Origin: Bordetella sp. LUAb4
Lineage (GTDB): Bacteria > Pseudomonadota > Gammaproteobacteria > Burkholderiales > Burkholderiaceae_B
Length of the DNA: 64,000 nt
Assembly (NCBI RefSeq): GCF_021325795.1
Contig: NZ_JAHPZX010000003.1
Coordinates: 620,001 to 684,000 of the forward strand
Direction of reading: 5' to 3'
Positions 17,071 through 27,777 of this stretch are shown here, one piece after another. The notes beneath the pieces are model-generated. The model was not told the origin of the DNA. It searched no databases and saw only the letters and a list, made by a program, of their open reading frames with translations. The translations under genes and the position numbers were made by a program. Positions within the stretch are counted from its first letter, which is position 1; every line of letters begins with the position of its first letter.

Positions 17071-17828
17071 CCGCGCCCATCGGCATCCTGGCCGCGCTGC
17101 ATGACGAAATCGCCGATCTGCTGGCCCGCATGGGACCGGGGGCGCAGCGGCGCACCCTGGGCATGCGGGATTACTACGTGGGCGCGCTGTCCGGGCGTCC
17201 CTGTGTCGTCGTGCTGGCGCGCGTGGGCAAGGTGGCCGCCGCCGCCACGGCCGTTACCCTGATCCGGGAATTCGACGTGTCCTGTGTGCTGTTCGCGGGG
17301 CTCGCGGGGGGTATCGCGAACGAGGTGAGGGTGGGCGATGTGGTGATCGCCGAGACGCTGGTGCAGCATGACCTGGACGCGCGGCCTTTGTTTCCCCGTC
17401 ATGAAGTGCCTTTGCTGGGGCGATCCAGGTTCGCCACGGATGCGGGCTTGAATGAAGTCCTGGCGCGATGCGCGACCGATTTCCTGGACAAGGATCTGGC
17501 GCGGCAGGTGAGTACGGTCACCCGTGAGCGCTTCGGCATCATGCGTCCGACCTTGCATCGTGGCGAGATCGCCAGCGGCGACCAGTTCATCGGTTCCGCC
17601 GAGGTCGCGCGGCGCCTGACGGAAGATTTGCCCGCTACCTTGTGCGTGGAGATGGAAGGTGCCGCGGTGGCGCAGATCTGCCACGAATACGGCGTGCCTT
17701 GCGCGGTATTACGCACCGTGTCGGACCGCGCGGACGGCGCCGCGCCGGTCGACTTCAAAGCGTTCCTGCATGAAGTCGCCAGCTTCTATTCCGCGGGCAT
17801 CATCGGGCGTTTCATCTCCGCGGTTTGA
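17067..17828 (+). CDS. mtn: MTA/SAH nucleosidase
   Basis: 253 residues. A purine nucleoside phosphorylase-fold protein with [14 protein letters not shown] at the start, [21 protein letters not shown], the [18 protein letters not shown] substrate loop and TVSDRADG carrying the catalytic Asp. It cleaves methylthioadenosine and S-adenosylhomocysteine, feeding methionine salvage and AI-2 precursor formation. The ATG overlaps the trhO stop by four bases. Adjacent metG is also a methionine-related gene, but convergent. Confidence 0.85.
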   Translation: MTAPIGILAALHDEIADLLARMGPGAQRRTLGMRDYYVGALSGRPCVVVLARVGKVAAAATAVTLIREFDVSCVLFAGLAGGIANEVRVGDVVIAETLVQHDLDARPLFPRHEVPLLGRSRFATDAGLNEVLARCATDFLDKDLARQVSTVTRERFGIMRPTLHRGEIASGDQFIGSAEVARRLTEDLPATLCVEMEGAAVAQICHEYGVPCAVLRTVSDRADGAAPVDFKAFLHEVASFYSAGIIGRFISAV

Positions 17829-17944
17829 TTGGGCCTCTTGATGAGGATGCTTCCCGAACGCGCGATCGTGTGTTGTTCCGGTAGTCCTGGCCGGCAAGGC
17901 CTGCGCCGGATCATCACACTCGCGAACTGTGCACGGGCCTACGA

Positions 17945-17974
17945 TTCCAAGAAGAAATTCCCTCTTTAGTGGGG
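17945..17974. repeat. Degenerate copy of the mtn/metG terminator arm
   Basis: The stretch starting TTCCAAGAAGAAATTCCC and ending CTTTAGTGGGG is an imperfect copy of the element at 18010-18040 (TTCCAAGAAAAATCTCCCAC, then TTTAGTGGGAG), 65 bases upstream. The left arm has diverged, so the hairpin here is much weaker. This suggests a local duplication followed by decay. Confidence 0.7.
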
Positions 17975-18016
17975 CCGAACCGCATGCCGGGTTGCGCAGC
18001 GACCAACGCTTCCAAG

Positions 18017-18046
18017 AAAAATCTCCCACTTTAGTGGGAGATTTTT
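18017..18046. terminator. Bidirectional terminator between mtn and metG
   Basis: AAAAATCTCCCAC-ttta-GTGGGAGATTTTT is a perfect 13-bp stem with a four-base loop and A/T tails on both sides, so it can end transcripts from mtn (plus) and metG (minus). Confidence 0.9.
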
Positions 18047-18120
18047 AACGCTTCGAGCTGGAGAGGGCCAAGAACTTCGCGCTGCAGGGCCAAGCCTCGG
18101 CGTCATTGTTCGACGTCGGC

Positions 18121-20262
18121 TTACCCCACCCGCATGCCAGGCTGCGCGCCGGGCCACGGTTCGAGCACATGGATGCCGGCATCCACCTTGCTATCCGCGT
18201 GGCTGGCGGCCAGGACCATCCCTTCGGAAACGCCGAACTTCATCTTGCGCGGCGCCAGGTTGGCCACCATCACGGTCAGCTTGCCGACCAGATCCTCCGG
18301 CTTGTACATCGACTTGATGCCCGAAAACACATTCCGGTGCCGGCCTTCGCCGACATCCAGGGTCAGGCGCAGCAGCTTGGTCGATCCTTCCACTTCCTCG
18401 CAATTGACGATGCGCGCGATGCGCAGGTCGATCTTGGCGAAGTCGTCGATGCCTATGGTGGCCGCGATCGGCTCGCCACCGGGCGCAACGGCATCCGAGG
18501 CGGCCCCATCCGCGGCGGCCGCAACGGCGCCAGGCGCAGCCGCGCTCGACGCCTTGCTCGCCCCAGCCGACGCCGCGGCGGGCTGCGCCGCAAGCGGCGC
18601 GGGCGCATCGAACAGCTGTTCGAGCAGCTTGGGATCCACGCGCTGCATCAGATGCTGATAGGGGGCGATGGCATGGCCGGCCGGCAACAGTTCGGCGGCG
18701 TCGCCGGATTGCAGCGGCGCGATGGCCAGGAAGGCCTCGACGCGCGCGGCCAGCGCCGGCAGCACGGGTTTCAAGTAGACCGTCAACAGACGGAAAGCCT
18801 GGATGCAGGTGCTGCACACGGCCTGCAGACGCTCGTCCATCCCCTGCTGCTTGGCGAGATCCCAAGGCTTGTTCTGGTCGACGTACTCATTGACTCGGTC
18901 GGCCAGGGCCATGACGTCGCGCAGCGCGCGCGACGTGTCGCGGTTGTCGTACAGCGCGGCGATCTCGGGCGCGGCCGCTTGCAAGGTCTGCAACAGCGTG
19001 GCGCCTTCCGCGTCGGCCGCGGCCAACTGGCCGCCGAAGCGTTTGGACAGGAAGCCCGCGGCGCGGCTGGCGATGTTGATGTACTTGCCCACCAAGTCGC
19101 TGTTGACGCGGGCAGCGAAGTCCTCGGAATTGAAGTCGATGTCCTCGTTGCGCCCGGACAGCTTGGCGGCGAGGTAATACCGCAAGTGTTCAGGATTCAA
19201 ACCCAGCGACAGATAGCGCAGCGGATCGATGCCGGTGCCGCGGCTCTTGCTCATCTTCTCGCCGTTGACGGTGAGATGGCCGTGCACGTAGATGGCGTCC
19301 GGCGCCTTGCGGCCACTGAAGTGCAGCATGGCCGGCCAGAACAGGGTGTGGAAGGTGATGATGTCCTTGCCGATGAAGTGCACCTGCTCCAGCCCCGGGC
19401 GGCCCATGTAGGCGGCATAGTCTTCACCGCGCTTGTCCAGCAGGTTCTTCAGCGAAGCCAGATAGCCGACCGGCGCATCCAGCCAGACGTAGAAATACTT
19501 GCCCGGCGCGTCCGGGATCTCGATGCCGAAGTAGGGCGCGTCGCGGCTGATGTCCCAGTCGCCCAGGCCACCCTTGCCTTCGGCGTCCTTGTACAGCCAC
19601 TCGCGGATCTTGTTCTGCACTTCCGGCTGCACGTGGCCAGGGGCCGCGGTCCATTGCTGCAGAAAGGCCTCGCAGCGCGGGTCCGACAGCTTGAAGAAGA
19701 AATGGTCGGAGCTGCGCAGCTCGGGCTTGGCACCGGACAGGGCGGAATAGGGGTTGATCAGCGCGGTGGGCGCATAGACGGCACCGCAGACCTCGCAGTT
19801 GTCGCCGTACTGGTCCTTGGAATGGCAATTGGGGCACTCGCCCTTGATGAAGCGGTCCGCCAGGAACATGCGCTTCTCGGGGTCGTAGAACTGCTCCACG
19901 CTGCGCGTTTCGATGAGACCGGCGCTGCGCAGGTCGCGGTAGATTTCCTGGGCGAGCTGATGGTTTTCCGGGCCGTCGGTCGAGTGCCAGTTGTCGAACG
20001 CGATGTGGAAGCCTTGCAGGTACTGGGCCCGGCCCGCCGCGATCTTGGCGACGAAAGCCTGCGGCGTGATGCCTTCCTTGTCCGCCGCGATGGTGATGGC
20101 GGCGCCATGGGCATCGTCAGCGCAGACGAAGTCTACCGTCGCGCCCTGCATTCGCTGGAAACGCACCCAGATGTCGGCCTGGATGTACTCCAGCATGTGG
20201 CCGATGTGGAAGGGTCCGTTGGCGTAAGGAAGGGCGGTGGTGACAAAGAGGGTGCGTGACAT
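18121..20262 (-). CDS. metG: Methionyl-tRNA synthetase
   Basis: 713 residues. The HIGH signature is at residues 19-22 (FHIGHML), the KMSKS loop reads KMSKSRGTG, and a four-Cys zinc knuckle is present ([18 protein letters not shown]). The catalytic and anticodon domains are followed by an Ala/Ser-rich linker of about 50 residues and a C-terminal EMAP/Trbp-like tRNA-binding dimerisation domain ([15 protein letters not shown] to the end). The enzyme charges both initiator and elongator methionine tRNAs. Length and architecture match the long bacterial form. Confidence 0.97.
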   Translation of the reverse strand: MSRTLFVTTALPYANGPFHIGHMLEYIQADIWVRFQRMQGATVDFVCADDAHGAAITIAADKEGITPQAFVAKIAAGRAQYLQGFHIAFDNWHSTDGPENHQLAQEIYRDLRSAGLIETRSVEQFYDPEKRMFLADRFIKGECPNCHSKDQYGDNCEVCGAVYAPTALINPYSALSGAKPELRSSDHFFFKLSDPRCEAFLQQWTAAPGHVQPEVQNKIREWLYKDAEGKGGLGDWDISRDAPYFGIEIPDAPGKYFYVWLDAPVGYLASLKNLLDKRGEDYAAYMGRPGLEQVHFIGKDIITFHTLFWPAMLHFSGRKAPDAIYVHGHLTVNGEKMSKSRGTGIDPLRYLSLGLNPEHLRYYLAAKLSGRNEDIDFNSEDFAARVNSDLVGKYINIASRAAGFLSKRFGGQLAAADAEGATLLQTLQAAAPEIAALYDNRDTSRALRDVMALADRVNEYVDQNKPWDLAKQQGMDERLQAVCSTCIQAFRLLTVYLKPVLPALAARVEAFLAIAPLQSGDAAELLPAGHAIAPYQHLMQRVDPKLLEQLFDAPAPLAAQPAAASAGASKASSAAAPGAVAAAADGAASDAVAPGGEPIAATIGIDDFAKIDLRIARIVNCEEVEGSTKLLRLTLDVGEGRHRNVFSGIKSMYKPEDLVGKLTVMVANLAPRKMKFGVSEGMVLAASHADSKVDAGIHVLEPWPGAQPGMRVG

Positions 20263-20459
20263 GACCGGGGGCGTTAGGGGGAACCAGGAAAAAACCGAGG
20301 GCGCGATTTTAGAGCCAACGATTTTAGAGCCAGTTTACCGGTTCGCCGATCAACGGCCGGTAGTGGTGACACACCGCTGATCGTTCATGCCACTGCGCGA
20401 CGGCCTCCCGTCGCGGGGAAGTGCTTGCGACGCGACGGCACCAGCGCCGCCGGGAAAAC

Positions 20460-20726
20460 TCAACGGACTTCGCGCGCTTCGACGTCGATCACGTCCGGGC
20501 GAACGGGGGGAAAGGGTGCGCCGGCGCCGACGGGGCCACGATTTGCCTGCCGGTGATGCCAGTAAGCCCGCACGCCGAAGGGTTTGCCACGTACCTTGGC
20601 AACCAGGTAAAGAATGCCCACCGCGATTGCAGTGGAAACCATGAAAAGGAGCGCCATGGCCGCACCCACGAGGGCAAGCAGCGTGACGGCGAGCGCGCGG
20701 AAGAGTCGGGTAAGAGCGTTATCCAT
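20460..20726 (-). CDS. Small hypothetical membrane protein
   Basis: 88 residues. A hydrophobic stretch from about residue 8 to 43 (LFRALAVTLLALVGAAMALL, FMVSTAIAVGILYLVAKV) forms one long or two short membrane helices. A basic segment (VRGKPFGVRAYWHHRQ) and an acidic tail follow. No enzyme motif is visible and I do not recognise the family. It is divergent from apbC, 170 bases away. Confidence 0.6.
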   Translation of the reverse strand: MDNALTRLFRALAVTLLALVGAAMALLFMVSTAIAVGILYLVAKVRGKPFGVRAYWHHRQANRGPVGAGAPFPPVRPDVIDVEAREVR

Positions 20727-20896
20727 GATCTTATAGACGCCTAGTGCGGCAAAATGTTCCTGCGGATTCCGCTATCCTTGCAAGACAATGTGTAGCCATG
20801 CAACCCGGCATTTAGCTCGAGACGAAGGCCAGAAACCGAGGGCGGGAGCCAAATGGCTGCGGGAAAGACCGCGCCGCCGGTTGGGAATATAGTGAC

Positions 20897-21982
20897 ATGA
20901 GTTTGACAAACGAACAAATTAAAGCAGCCCTCGTCGGTGTAACCGACCCGCTTACCGGGGCCAAGGTCAGCGATTTTGTAAAAGATCGCGACATTCGCGT
21001 GGAGAACGGCAGCGTCAGCGTGGCCGTTCAATTGGGGTATCCCGCCCGGACTCAGCAACAGCAGCTGCGTACCGCGGTGGGGCAGGCGCTGGCCGCCGCG
21101 GGCGCCCCCGACGCGCAGGTGTCGGTGACCTGGAAGATCGGACCGCATGCTGTGCAGCGAGGGTTGAAGCCGCTGCCCAATGTGGCCAACATCATCGCGG
21201 TGGCTTCGGGCAAGGGCGGTGTGGGCAAGAGCACCACGGCGGTCAATCTGGCCCTGGCGCTGGCTGCCGAGGGCGCGCAGGTTGGCATCCTGGACGCCGA
21301 CATCTACGGCCCCAGCCTGCCGACGATGCTGGGCATTACCGGCAAGCCCGTCAGCCTGGACAACAAATCCATGGAGCCGCTGCAGGGCCATGGCCTGCAG
21401 GCCAATTCGATCGGCTTCCTGATCGCCGAGGATTCGCCCGCCATCTGGCGCGGGCCCATGGTGACCCAGGCCCTGGAGCAGTTGTTGCGCCAGACCAACT
21501 GGCGCAGCCTGGATTACCTGATCATCGACATGCCGCCGGGCACGGGTGATATCGCCTTGACGCTGGCGCAGAAAGTGCCGGTGGTGGGTGCGGTCATCGT
21601 CACCACGCCGCAGGACGTGGCCCTGTTGGACGCGCGCAAGGGCTTGCGCATGTTCCAGAAGGTCGAGGTGCCCATCCTGGGCGTGGTCGAGAATATGTCG
21701 ATTCATATTTGCTCGGAATGCGGCCACGCCGAGCACATCTTCGGCGAGGGCGGCGGCCAACGCATGGCGGCGCAATATGACGTGTCCTGGCTGGGCGGCT
21801 TGCCGCTGGCCCTGAGCATCCGTGAGCAGACGGATTCCGGCCGGCCCACCGTCGTGGCGGAGCCGGACGGCGAGGCCGCCGGCCTGTACCGCGATATCGC
21901 CCGCCGCGTGGCAGCCGCTGTTGCCGCGCTGCCGCGCGACATGGCCGGCAAATTCCCGAACGTCGTCGTCCAACCCAGTTGA
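20897..21982 (+). CDS. apbC: Iron-sulfur cluster carrier protein ApbC/Mrp
   Basis: 361 residues. An N-terminal MIP18-like domain (LTDPLTGAKVSDF-type region, residues 1-80) precedes a deviant-Walker P-loop GKGGVGKST at 105-113 and the cluster-binding CSECGH motif. Mrp/ApbC dimers bind a 4Fe-4S cluster and pass it to apoproteins in the cytoplasm, using ATP. Normal length. tamA begins three bases after its stop, an unusual operon partner. Confidence 0.95.
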   Translation: MSLTNEQIKAALVGVTDPLTGAKVSDFVKDRDIRVENGSVSVAVQLGYPARTQQQQLRTAVGQALAAAGAPDAQVSVTWKIGPHAVQRGLKPLPNVANIIAVASGKGGVGKSTTAVNLALALAAEGAQVGILDADIYGPSLPTMLGITGKPVSLDNKSMEPLQGHGLQANSIGFLIAEDSPAIWRGPMVTQALEQLLRQTNWRSLDYLIIDMPPGTGDIALTLAQKVPVVGAVIVTTPQDVALLDARKGLRMFQKVEVPILGVVENMSIHICSECGHAEHIFGEGGGQRMAAQYDVSWLGGLPLALSIREQTDSGRPTVVAEPDGEAAGLYRDIARRVAAAVAALPRDMAGKFPNVVVQPS

Positions 21983-21985
21983 CGC

Positions 21986-23941
21986 ATGCGGCGATCCGCG
22001 CGTCTTCCTCGGTTCCGCTGGCCGCTGTCGTTGGCCACCTCCGTGCTGACCGCGCCGTTCCTGGCCGCGCCGTTCCTGGCCGGGTCTTTCCTGGCCGGGG
22101 TCTTCCTGACGGCGTCGGCCGACGCCAGGCCGGCCATCGTCATCGATGCCGGCAAGGCGGATGCCGCCACGGTCAAGGCGGTCAACGATGCGGTGGAGGC
22201 CATCGCGCGCCAGGCCGAGGACCAGGACGGCGGGGAAATTACCCGCCTGCGCCGCCGCGCGCGTGATGCCGCCTTGGCGGCCTTGTCCACACAGGGTTAT
22301 TTCTCCGCCAAGGTGGACCTGGTGCCCAAGGCTGGCGCCCAGGGCGAAGACACCTGGACCATCCACATCGATCCCGGGCGGCAGGCGCAGGTCGCGGCGG
22401 TCGACATCGAATTCCAGGGCCGCATCGCCCAGCCTGCCTACGCCAAACGGGTGGCGGAGCTGCGCAAGCGCTGGTCCTTGCCGGTCGGCAAACCCTTCAT
22501 CAATAGTGAATGGAACAGCGCCAAGTCGGCGGTCCTGAACGATGTCAGTACCCACGACTTCATGCTGGCGCGCATGGCGGACTCCGGCGCCGACGTCAAT
22601 GTCGAAGACGCCACGGTACGGTTGAGAGTGGTGGTGGACAGCGGTCCGCTGGTGCGGCTGGGCGAACTGCGTGTCGAAGGACTGAAGCGGGTGCCCGACC
22701 AACTGGTGCGCCGCTATGTGCGCTACAAGCAAGGCGACCCCTACAACCAGGATCAATTGAACGGCTGGCAGCAAGCCCTGCAGCGGACGGCCTTCTTCCG
22801 TGGTGCTTTCGTGTCGCTGCAGGAGCCGGGCGGCATCGAGCCGGACACCAGCAATCAGACCGCGACGGTACACGACGTCGGGGCCGCCACGCCGGCCGGC
22901 GACGCGCGCGTGACGGCGGCGCAACGGCCGCCGCCGGCCCCCGTCGACCGCAATGGCGAGATCACCCTGCCCGTGCTGGTACGGTTGACCGAAGCGCCGC
23001 CCAAGCGTTTCTCGACGTCGATCGGCCTGGACAGCGACGTCGGGCCGCGCCTGGAAATGATGTATCAGCAGCAGGTGGTGTTCGGCCAGCCGCTGACCCT
23101 GCAGACCGGCTTCGGCCTGGACCGTAAACGCCAGCGGGCCTATGCCGACTTTCTGCTGCCGCCGGATGCCCGCGGCAACCAGGACAGTATCGGCGTGCTG
23201 GCGGATCGCTCCGACATCCAGGGCCTGGATGTCACGCGTTTCGCGCTGGGCGCCACCCGCCTGAAGGAAAGCAGTGCGGGCGGCGGCAGCCGGGTCGACT
23301 ATGAAACGCGCTACGGGTTGCTGGCGGCGCATGACCACGTCAAGATCGACGGCGGCGATACCTACGACCTGCCGACCGTGACCGCCACGGCGGAATGGCT
23401 GCGGCGTGACGTCGACAGCAAGTACAACCCGCGCGAAGGCAATCTGCTGGTGCTCGGTACCGGGGCCGGCCTGACACTGAACAATGGCGATCCCTATACC
23501 CGGCTGCGCCTGCGCGGGCAGAAGTGGTGGCCCGTGGGGTTGCGTGATCTGGTCACCGTGCGCGGCGAAGTCGGCAAGGTGTGGGCCAGCCGCGATACCC
23601 AGGTGCCGGACGATTTCGGTTTTCGCACAGGCGGCGCGCGCAGTATCCGCGGCTACAGCTATCTGAGCATAGGCGCGGATCGAGGCAATGCCGTGGTCGG
23701 TGCGCCGGCGCTGCTGGTGGCCAGCGCGGAATACCAGCATTTCTTTGACGACCGTTGGGGCATGGCCTTTTTCGTCGATGCCGGCGATGCCGCGCAGTCC
23801 TTCGGCGATATGAACATCGCATTGGGTTACGGCGTCGGCGCGCGGGTGCGTACCCCTGCCGGTCCGCTGTTCCTGGACGTGGCCTATGGCCAGCGGGATC
23901 ATTCGCTGAAGTTGAGTTTTTCCCTGGGGATCGCCTTTTGA
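21986..23941 (+). CDS. tamA: Autotransporter assembly complex subunit TamA
   Basis: 651 residues. A signal peptide with a repeated PFLA/GxFLAG core (about residues 1-46) is followed by POTRA domains (VDIEFQGRIAQPAYAKRV, LRVEGLKRVPDQLVRRYVRYKQGDPYNQDQL) and an Omp85 beta-barrel ending in FSLGIAF with the terminal aromatic needed for BAM insertion. TamA sits in the outer membrane and works with TamB. Its TGA overlaps the tamB TTG start, so the pair is coupled. Confidence 0.92.
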   Translation: MRRSARLPRFRWPLSLATSVLTAPFLAAPFLAGSFLAGVFLTASADARPAIVIDAGKADAATVKAVNDAVEAIARQAEDQDGGEITRLRRRARDAALAALSTQGYFSAKVDLVPKAGAQGEDTWTIHIDPGRQAQVAAVDIEFQGRIAQPAYAKRVAELRKRWSLPVGKPFINSEWNSAKSAVLNDVSTHDFMLARMADSGADVNVEDATVRLRVVVDSGPLVRLGELRVEGLKRVPDQLVRRYVRYKQGDPYNQDQLNGWQQALQRTAFFRGAFVSLQEPGGIEPDTSNQTATVHDVGAATPAGDARVTAAQRPPPAPVDRNGEITLPVLVRLTEAPPKRFSTSIGLDSDVGPRLEMMYQQQVVFGQPLTLQTGFGLDRKRQRAYADFLLPPDARGNQDSIGVLADRSDIQGLDVTRFALGATRLKESSAGGGSRVDYETRYGLLAAHDHVKIDGGDTYDLPTVTATAEWLRRDVDSKYNPREGNLLVLGTGAGLTLNNGDPYTRLRLRGQKWWPVGLRDLVTVRGEVGKVWASRDTQVPDDFGFRTGGARSIRGYSYLSIGADRGNAVVGAPALLVASAEYQHFFDDRWGMAFFVDAGDAAQSFGDMNIALGYGVGARVRTPAGPLFLDVAYGQRDHSLKLSFSLGIAF

Positions 23942-26900
23942 AGTTCCTCGGCCGCTTTCTGCGCCATATCCTGGTCTGGTGGGTGCCGGGCCTGCTGGTG
24001 TTGCTCGCCATGGCGGTGGGCGCGTTGGCGTGGCTGGTGGCCAAGCCGGCGGGCACGCGCCTGTTGCTGGCAAAGGTGGCCGAGCAGCTCGACGCGCGTA
24101 TCGACAATGTGCAGGGGTCGTTGTGGCATGGCCTGCGCGTCGGCGCGTTGGAGCTACACCTGCCTGGCGTCGAAATAAGTGCGCGGGACCTGGCAGTGAC
24201 GGTGACGTGGCCGGAACTGTGGCATCACCGCGTGGTGGTGCCGGAGCTGGCGGCATCCAGCCTGCATGTGGGCTTGGCCACGCAACCGGATGAGACGAAG
24301 GAAGACGACGAGGGCAGTGGCGGGATGCCGGCGCTGCCGGTGGCGATCGAAGTGCGGCGCCTGGCCGTGGGCGAGTTCAGCCTGACGCGCGACGGACAGT
24401 CCATGCTGCCGGTGACCCTGGGCAATCTGGCCGCTAGCCTGAACGTTGGCGGGCCGGGGACGGAGGGCGCGCAATTGCGGGTGGACAGCCTGCATGTGGG
24501 ACACGAGATCGCCCAGCTGGATGTGCAGGGCAAAGCCAGCCTGAGCCGCCTGGCCGCGCCGTGGCCCATGGACGTCGACCTGCAGGTGGCCGCGACCGGC
24601 CAGGGAGCGGATTCGCCGCTGTGCCTGAAGCATCTGGATGCCCTACGCCAGCCGGTGGCGGGCGACGGCCAGGGCCAGGATGCCAAGGGCGGCAAGGATG
24701 CCAAGGGTGCCAAGGATGCCAAGGGTGCCAAGGATGCCAAGGGTGCCAAGGATGCCAGGGAGCCCCGCGTGGCCGATGCGGCGCCGGCCGGTGGCGCGGC
24801 TTCGGTCTCGGCTGCCTGCGTCGTCAACATCGACGCCCACGCGGCGGGCGATCTCAATGATCTGAATGTGACGCTCGCCGGCCGTGGTGCCGACACCAGC
24901 GTGGACTTGCGCGCGGCGCTGAGCCCAATGGCGTCATTCCCCGCGCGCAGCGTGGATCTGGCCCTGGTGTTGCCGGACCGTTCCGGCGCCACGCTGGCCT
25001 TGAAAGCGCAGCGCAGCGAAGACGGCGCGGCCCAGCGCCTGACCGGCAAGCTGGCGGCGGATCGCCTGGACGTCGGGCGCCTGGTGGGCGGCGATTTGCC
25101 GCCGGCGGTCGTCACCACGCATGCCGATGTCGATGTCGAGTTGACCGACACCTACGTGCTACGCCACGCCGTCGTCGACCTGGACATCGCCGACACCAGC
25201 CGCTGGAATCGCCAGGCGTTGGCCGGCACCGCGCGTATCGACATGACGACCGGCGCTCGCGCGGACGCGGCGGCGGATTGGCCGGCCGCGGTGGCCGGCA
25301 TCCAGATCGACCGGTTCGATCTGGATGTGAAACTGGGGCGCAACCGCGTGCGCACGGGCGGCAAGATCGGTCCGGCCGGCGGCGCCATCACGCTGGACGC
25401 CCAGGCGCCCGAACTGGCGGCTTTCTGGCCGGATCTGCCCGGCGGCGCCCGTGCCCAGGGCAAACTGTCCGGCACGCCCGCGCGTCACCGTCTGGAGCTC
25501 CAAGCCGGCTATACCCCCGCCCGCGTGCGCCCCGGCCTGCTGGGCCAGGACAAGGCGGACGCGTCTTTCGTCATCGAAGGCGGCTGGGGCACGCCGGGCA
25601 GCCCGCGGCAAGCCGACGCAGCGCCGAACCCTTTGACCGGCTGGCGGGGCTCCATCCTGCGCCTGCAGGCCTCGCATGCCGGCTTCCAGGTGAACATTCC
25701 GCAACCGGTCACGGTCTCCTATCTGCCGCACGCCGTGGCGCCCGCCTGGCAGTGGCAGGTTGGTGCGGCCAATGTCGGCCTGGGCCTGCCCAGCGGCGAT
25801 CGCTTGACCCTGGCCCACGGCGGGTCGCGCGGCGGCGCTGGCCGCTGGGAAACCGCCGGCCGCATGGACAACTTCGTGCTCACGCCCAAGCTGGTGGGCA
25901 GCGTGATCCGCGCTACCGATGGGTCCACACAGGACCAAAGCGCGGCCCGCGCGCGCCAGTCCGCCATCAACGCCAGTATCCCCGGCGGCCAGCGCAGCAT
26001 CACGCTGGATGCCAGCTGGGATCTGAAGTTCGCCGGTACCTTGTCCGGCCGGGCCCGCGTGGCGCGGCGCGACGGCGACCTGCGCATTCCGGGAGATCCC
26101 CCCATTGCGCTAGGCCTGCAGGCCTTGCTGCTGGAGGTCAATGCCACGGCCGTCTCGGCGACCAGCAGCCGCCTGGACGCGACCCTCAACCTCGCCACCG
26201 CGAAAATGGGCCGCGTCGCGGGCAGGGGCAGTGCCATGCTGGTCACCGGCAAGGACGGCGCGCTGGGTCTGGCGACCAACCAGGCCATGCGTGTGAACTT
26301 GAATGCCGACATCGCCGACCTGGCGTGGCTGGGCCTGTTCACCGGAGATGCCACCGAGCTGGGCGGTTCGCTGAAGGCGGATATCGACGCTCAAGGCACG
26401 GTGGGCGGCACCTGGCGCGCCAACGGCACCATCAGCGGGCAGAGGTTGCGCGTGGTGCGGATCGACGATGGCGTGCGCCTGCTCGATGGCACCCTGTCCG
26501 CCCGCTTGAACGATGACGTCCTGACGCTCGACAGCCTGCGCTTTCCCAACACCTTGCGGGTGCTGCCCAAGGACTCGCGCACGCGCGACTGGGTCACCCG
26601 CGACGCGGATGCGAAGAACGGCTATGTCGAAGCCAAGGGCAGCTGGAACCTGTCCACGTCCGCGGGCAAGGTGCGCGTGACCTTGCACCGGTACGCCGCC
26701 ATGCAGCGTACCGACCGTTTCGCCATGGTCTCCGGCAATATCGATATCGATGCCGCCCTGCCGCGCCTGAACATCACCGGCGACATCACCGCCGATGCCG
26801 GCTGGGCCAGCATCGAACTGCTCAACGAAGTGCCGTCGCTGGACGACGACGTGCGCCTGTATCGCGTGGGCGATCCGACGGCCGCGCAGGCCGCGGCTTC

Positions 26901-27663
26901 CGCGCCGATGGCCTTGTCCATGGATCTGAACGTGGACATCGGCCAGCGCTTCTTCCTGACGGGGATGGGGCTGGACACGGGCCTGCGCGGCAGCCTGCGT
27001 GTGCGCTATATCGACGGCAAAGTCACCGGGACGGGCCGCCTGACCACGCAAGGCGGGCGCATCGACGCCTATGGCCAACGGCTGCAGCTGCGGCGCGGCA
27101 ACATCACGTTCCAGGGCGCCATCGATAATCCGCTGCTGGACATCGAAGCCTTGCGCACCGGAGAACAGGTCGAAGCCGGCGTGCGGGTGTCGGGGACGGC
27201 ACAACGGCCGCGCATCGACCTGGTGTCCTATCCGGACGTCAGCGACGTCGACAAGCTTTCCTGGCTGATCCTGGGCCGCGCCGCCGACGCCAGCGGTAGC
27301 GATACGGCGCTGCTGCTGTCCGTCGGTGCCGCGCTGCTGGGCGGGGGCGAGCCTTTCTACAAGCGCTTCGGCCTGGATGATGTCGGCATACGCAACGGTT
27401 CGCTCGGTTCCTCCGGCAGCCTGCTGCCCACCTCGACCGTGGCCAGCAAGGTCAACGATCCGAACAGCGCCCTGGCGACCCAGTTCATGGTGGCCAGTAA
27501 GAACCTGGCCAATGGCATCACCCTGAGTGTCGAGCAGGCGATGTCCGGCGCCGGCACGGTGGGGCGCGCCAGCTACCGCCTGTCGCGGCGCTGGTCAGTG
27601 GACGTGAAGGGCGGTACGGTGAACGGCCTGGCCCTGATCTACCGGACGATCTGGGGCGACTGA
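23938..27663 (+). CDS. tamB: Translocation/assembly module protein TamB
   Basis: 1241 residues. A TTG start overlaps the tamA stop (TTGA), with GGGGA seven bases upstream; this gives an N-terminus with one membrane anchor (residues 8-32). The rest is a long AsmA/DUF490-type beta-taco repeat protein, and the conserved C-terminal DUF490 region is clear (VTGTGRLTTQGGRIDAYGQ, VSGTAQRPRIDLVSYPDVSD, the end RRWSVDVKGGTVNGLALIYR). TamB spans the periplasm and moves phospholipids and outer-membrane proteins. Odd feature: a Lys/Asp/Ala/Gly repeat near residues 247-274. Confidence 0.92.
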   Translation: MKFLGRFLRHILVWWVPGLLVLLAMAVGALAWLVAKPAGTRLLLAKVAEQLDARIDNVQGSLWHGLRVGALELHLPGVEISARDLAVTVTWPELWHHRVVVPELAASSLHVGLATQPDETKEDDEGSGGMPALPVAIEVRRLAVGEFSLTRDGQSMLPVTLGNLAASLNVGGPGTEGAQLRVDSLHVGHEIAQLDVQGKASLSRLAAPWPMDVDLQVAATGQGADSPLCLKHLDALRQPVAGDGQGQDAKGGKDAKGAKDAKGAKDAKGAKDAREPRVADAAPAGGAASVSAACVVNIDAHAAGDLNDLNVTLAGRGADTSVDLRAALSPMASFPARSVDLALVLPDRSGATLALKAQRSEDGAAQRLTGKLAADRLDVGRLVGGDLPPAVVTTHADVDVELTDTYVLRHAVVDLDIADTSRWNRQALAGTARIDMTTGARADAAADWPAAVAGIQIDRFDLDVKLGRNRVRTGGKIGPAGGAITLDAQAPELAAFWPDLPGGARAQGKLSGTPARHRLELQAGYTPARVRPGLLGQDKADASFVIEGGWGTPGSPRQADAAPNPLTGWRGSILRLQASHAGFQVNIPQPVTVSYLPHAVAPAWQWQVGAANVGLGLPSGDRLTLAHGGSRGGAGRWETAGRMDNFVLTPKLVGSVIRATDGSTQDQSAARARQSAINASIPGGQRSITLDASWDLKFAGTLSGRARVARRDGDLRIPGDPPIALGLQALLLEVNATAVSATSSRLDATLNLATAKMGRVAGRGSAMLVTGKDGALGLATNQAMRVNLNADIADLAWLGLFTGDATELGGSLKADIDAQGTVGGTWRANGTISGQRLRVVRIDDGVRLLDGTLSARLNDDVLTLDSLRFPNTLRVLPKDSRTRDWVTRDADAKNGYVEAKGSWNLSTSAGKVRVTLHRYAAMQRTDRFAMVSGNIDIDAALPRLNITGDITADAGWASIELLNEVPSLDDDVRLYRVGDPTAAQAAASAPMALSMDLNVDIGQRFFLTGMGLDTGLRGSLRVRYIDGKVTGTGRLTTQGGRIDAYGQRLQLRRGNITFQGAIDNPLLDIEALRTGEQVEAGVRVSGTAQRPRIDLVSYPDVSDVDKLSWLILGRAADASGSDTALLLSVGAALLGGGEPFYKRFGLDDVGIRNGSLGSSGSLLPTSTVASKVNDPNSALATQFMVASKNLANGITLSVEQAMSGAGTVGRASYRLSRRWSVDVKGGTVNGLALIYRTIWGD
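24676..24760 (+). repeat. 18-bp in-frame tandem repeat in tamB
   Basis: Three exact copies of AAGGATGCCAAGGGTGCC (24694-24747) are flanked by a degenerate unit before and a partial unit after. They encode KDAKGA repeats, a charged linker inside TamB. Slippage would add or remove six residues without a frameshift. Confidence 0.9.
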
Positions 27664-27777
27664 GGACCGCTTGTGTCGCCCGGAAGGCCACATCTTGCGG
27701 ACGGGCGCGCTTGATAATCCGCAACGCTTGCGCACGGCATGTGCACAGGCCATGGCCGGCGCGGCGGCGGTGACAGG

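Noticed and set aside
18106-20259. 717-residue open frame on the plus strand
   Set aside because: It mirrors metG, which has all its catalytic motifs on the minus strand. The mirror frame has Arg/Gln/Val-biased antisense composition and no motif.
20741-24256. 1171-residue open frame on the minus strand
   Set aside because: It lies antisense to apbC, tamA and the start of tamB, all clear genes, and shows only antisense composition typical of high GC.
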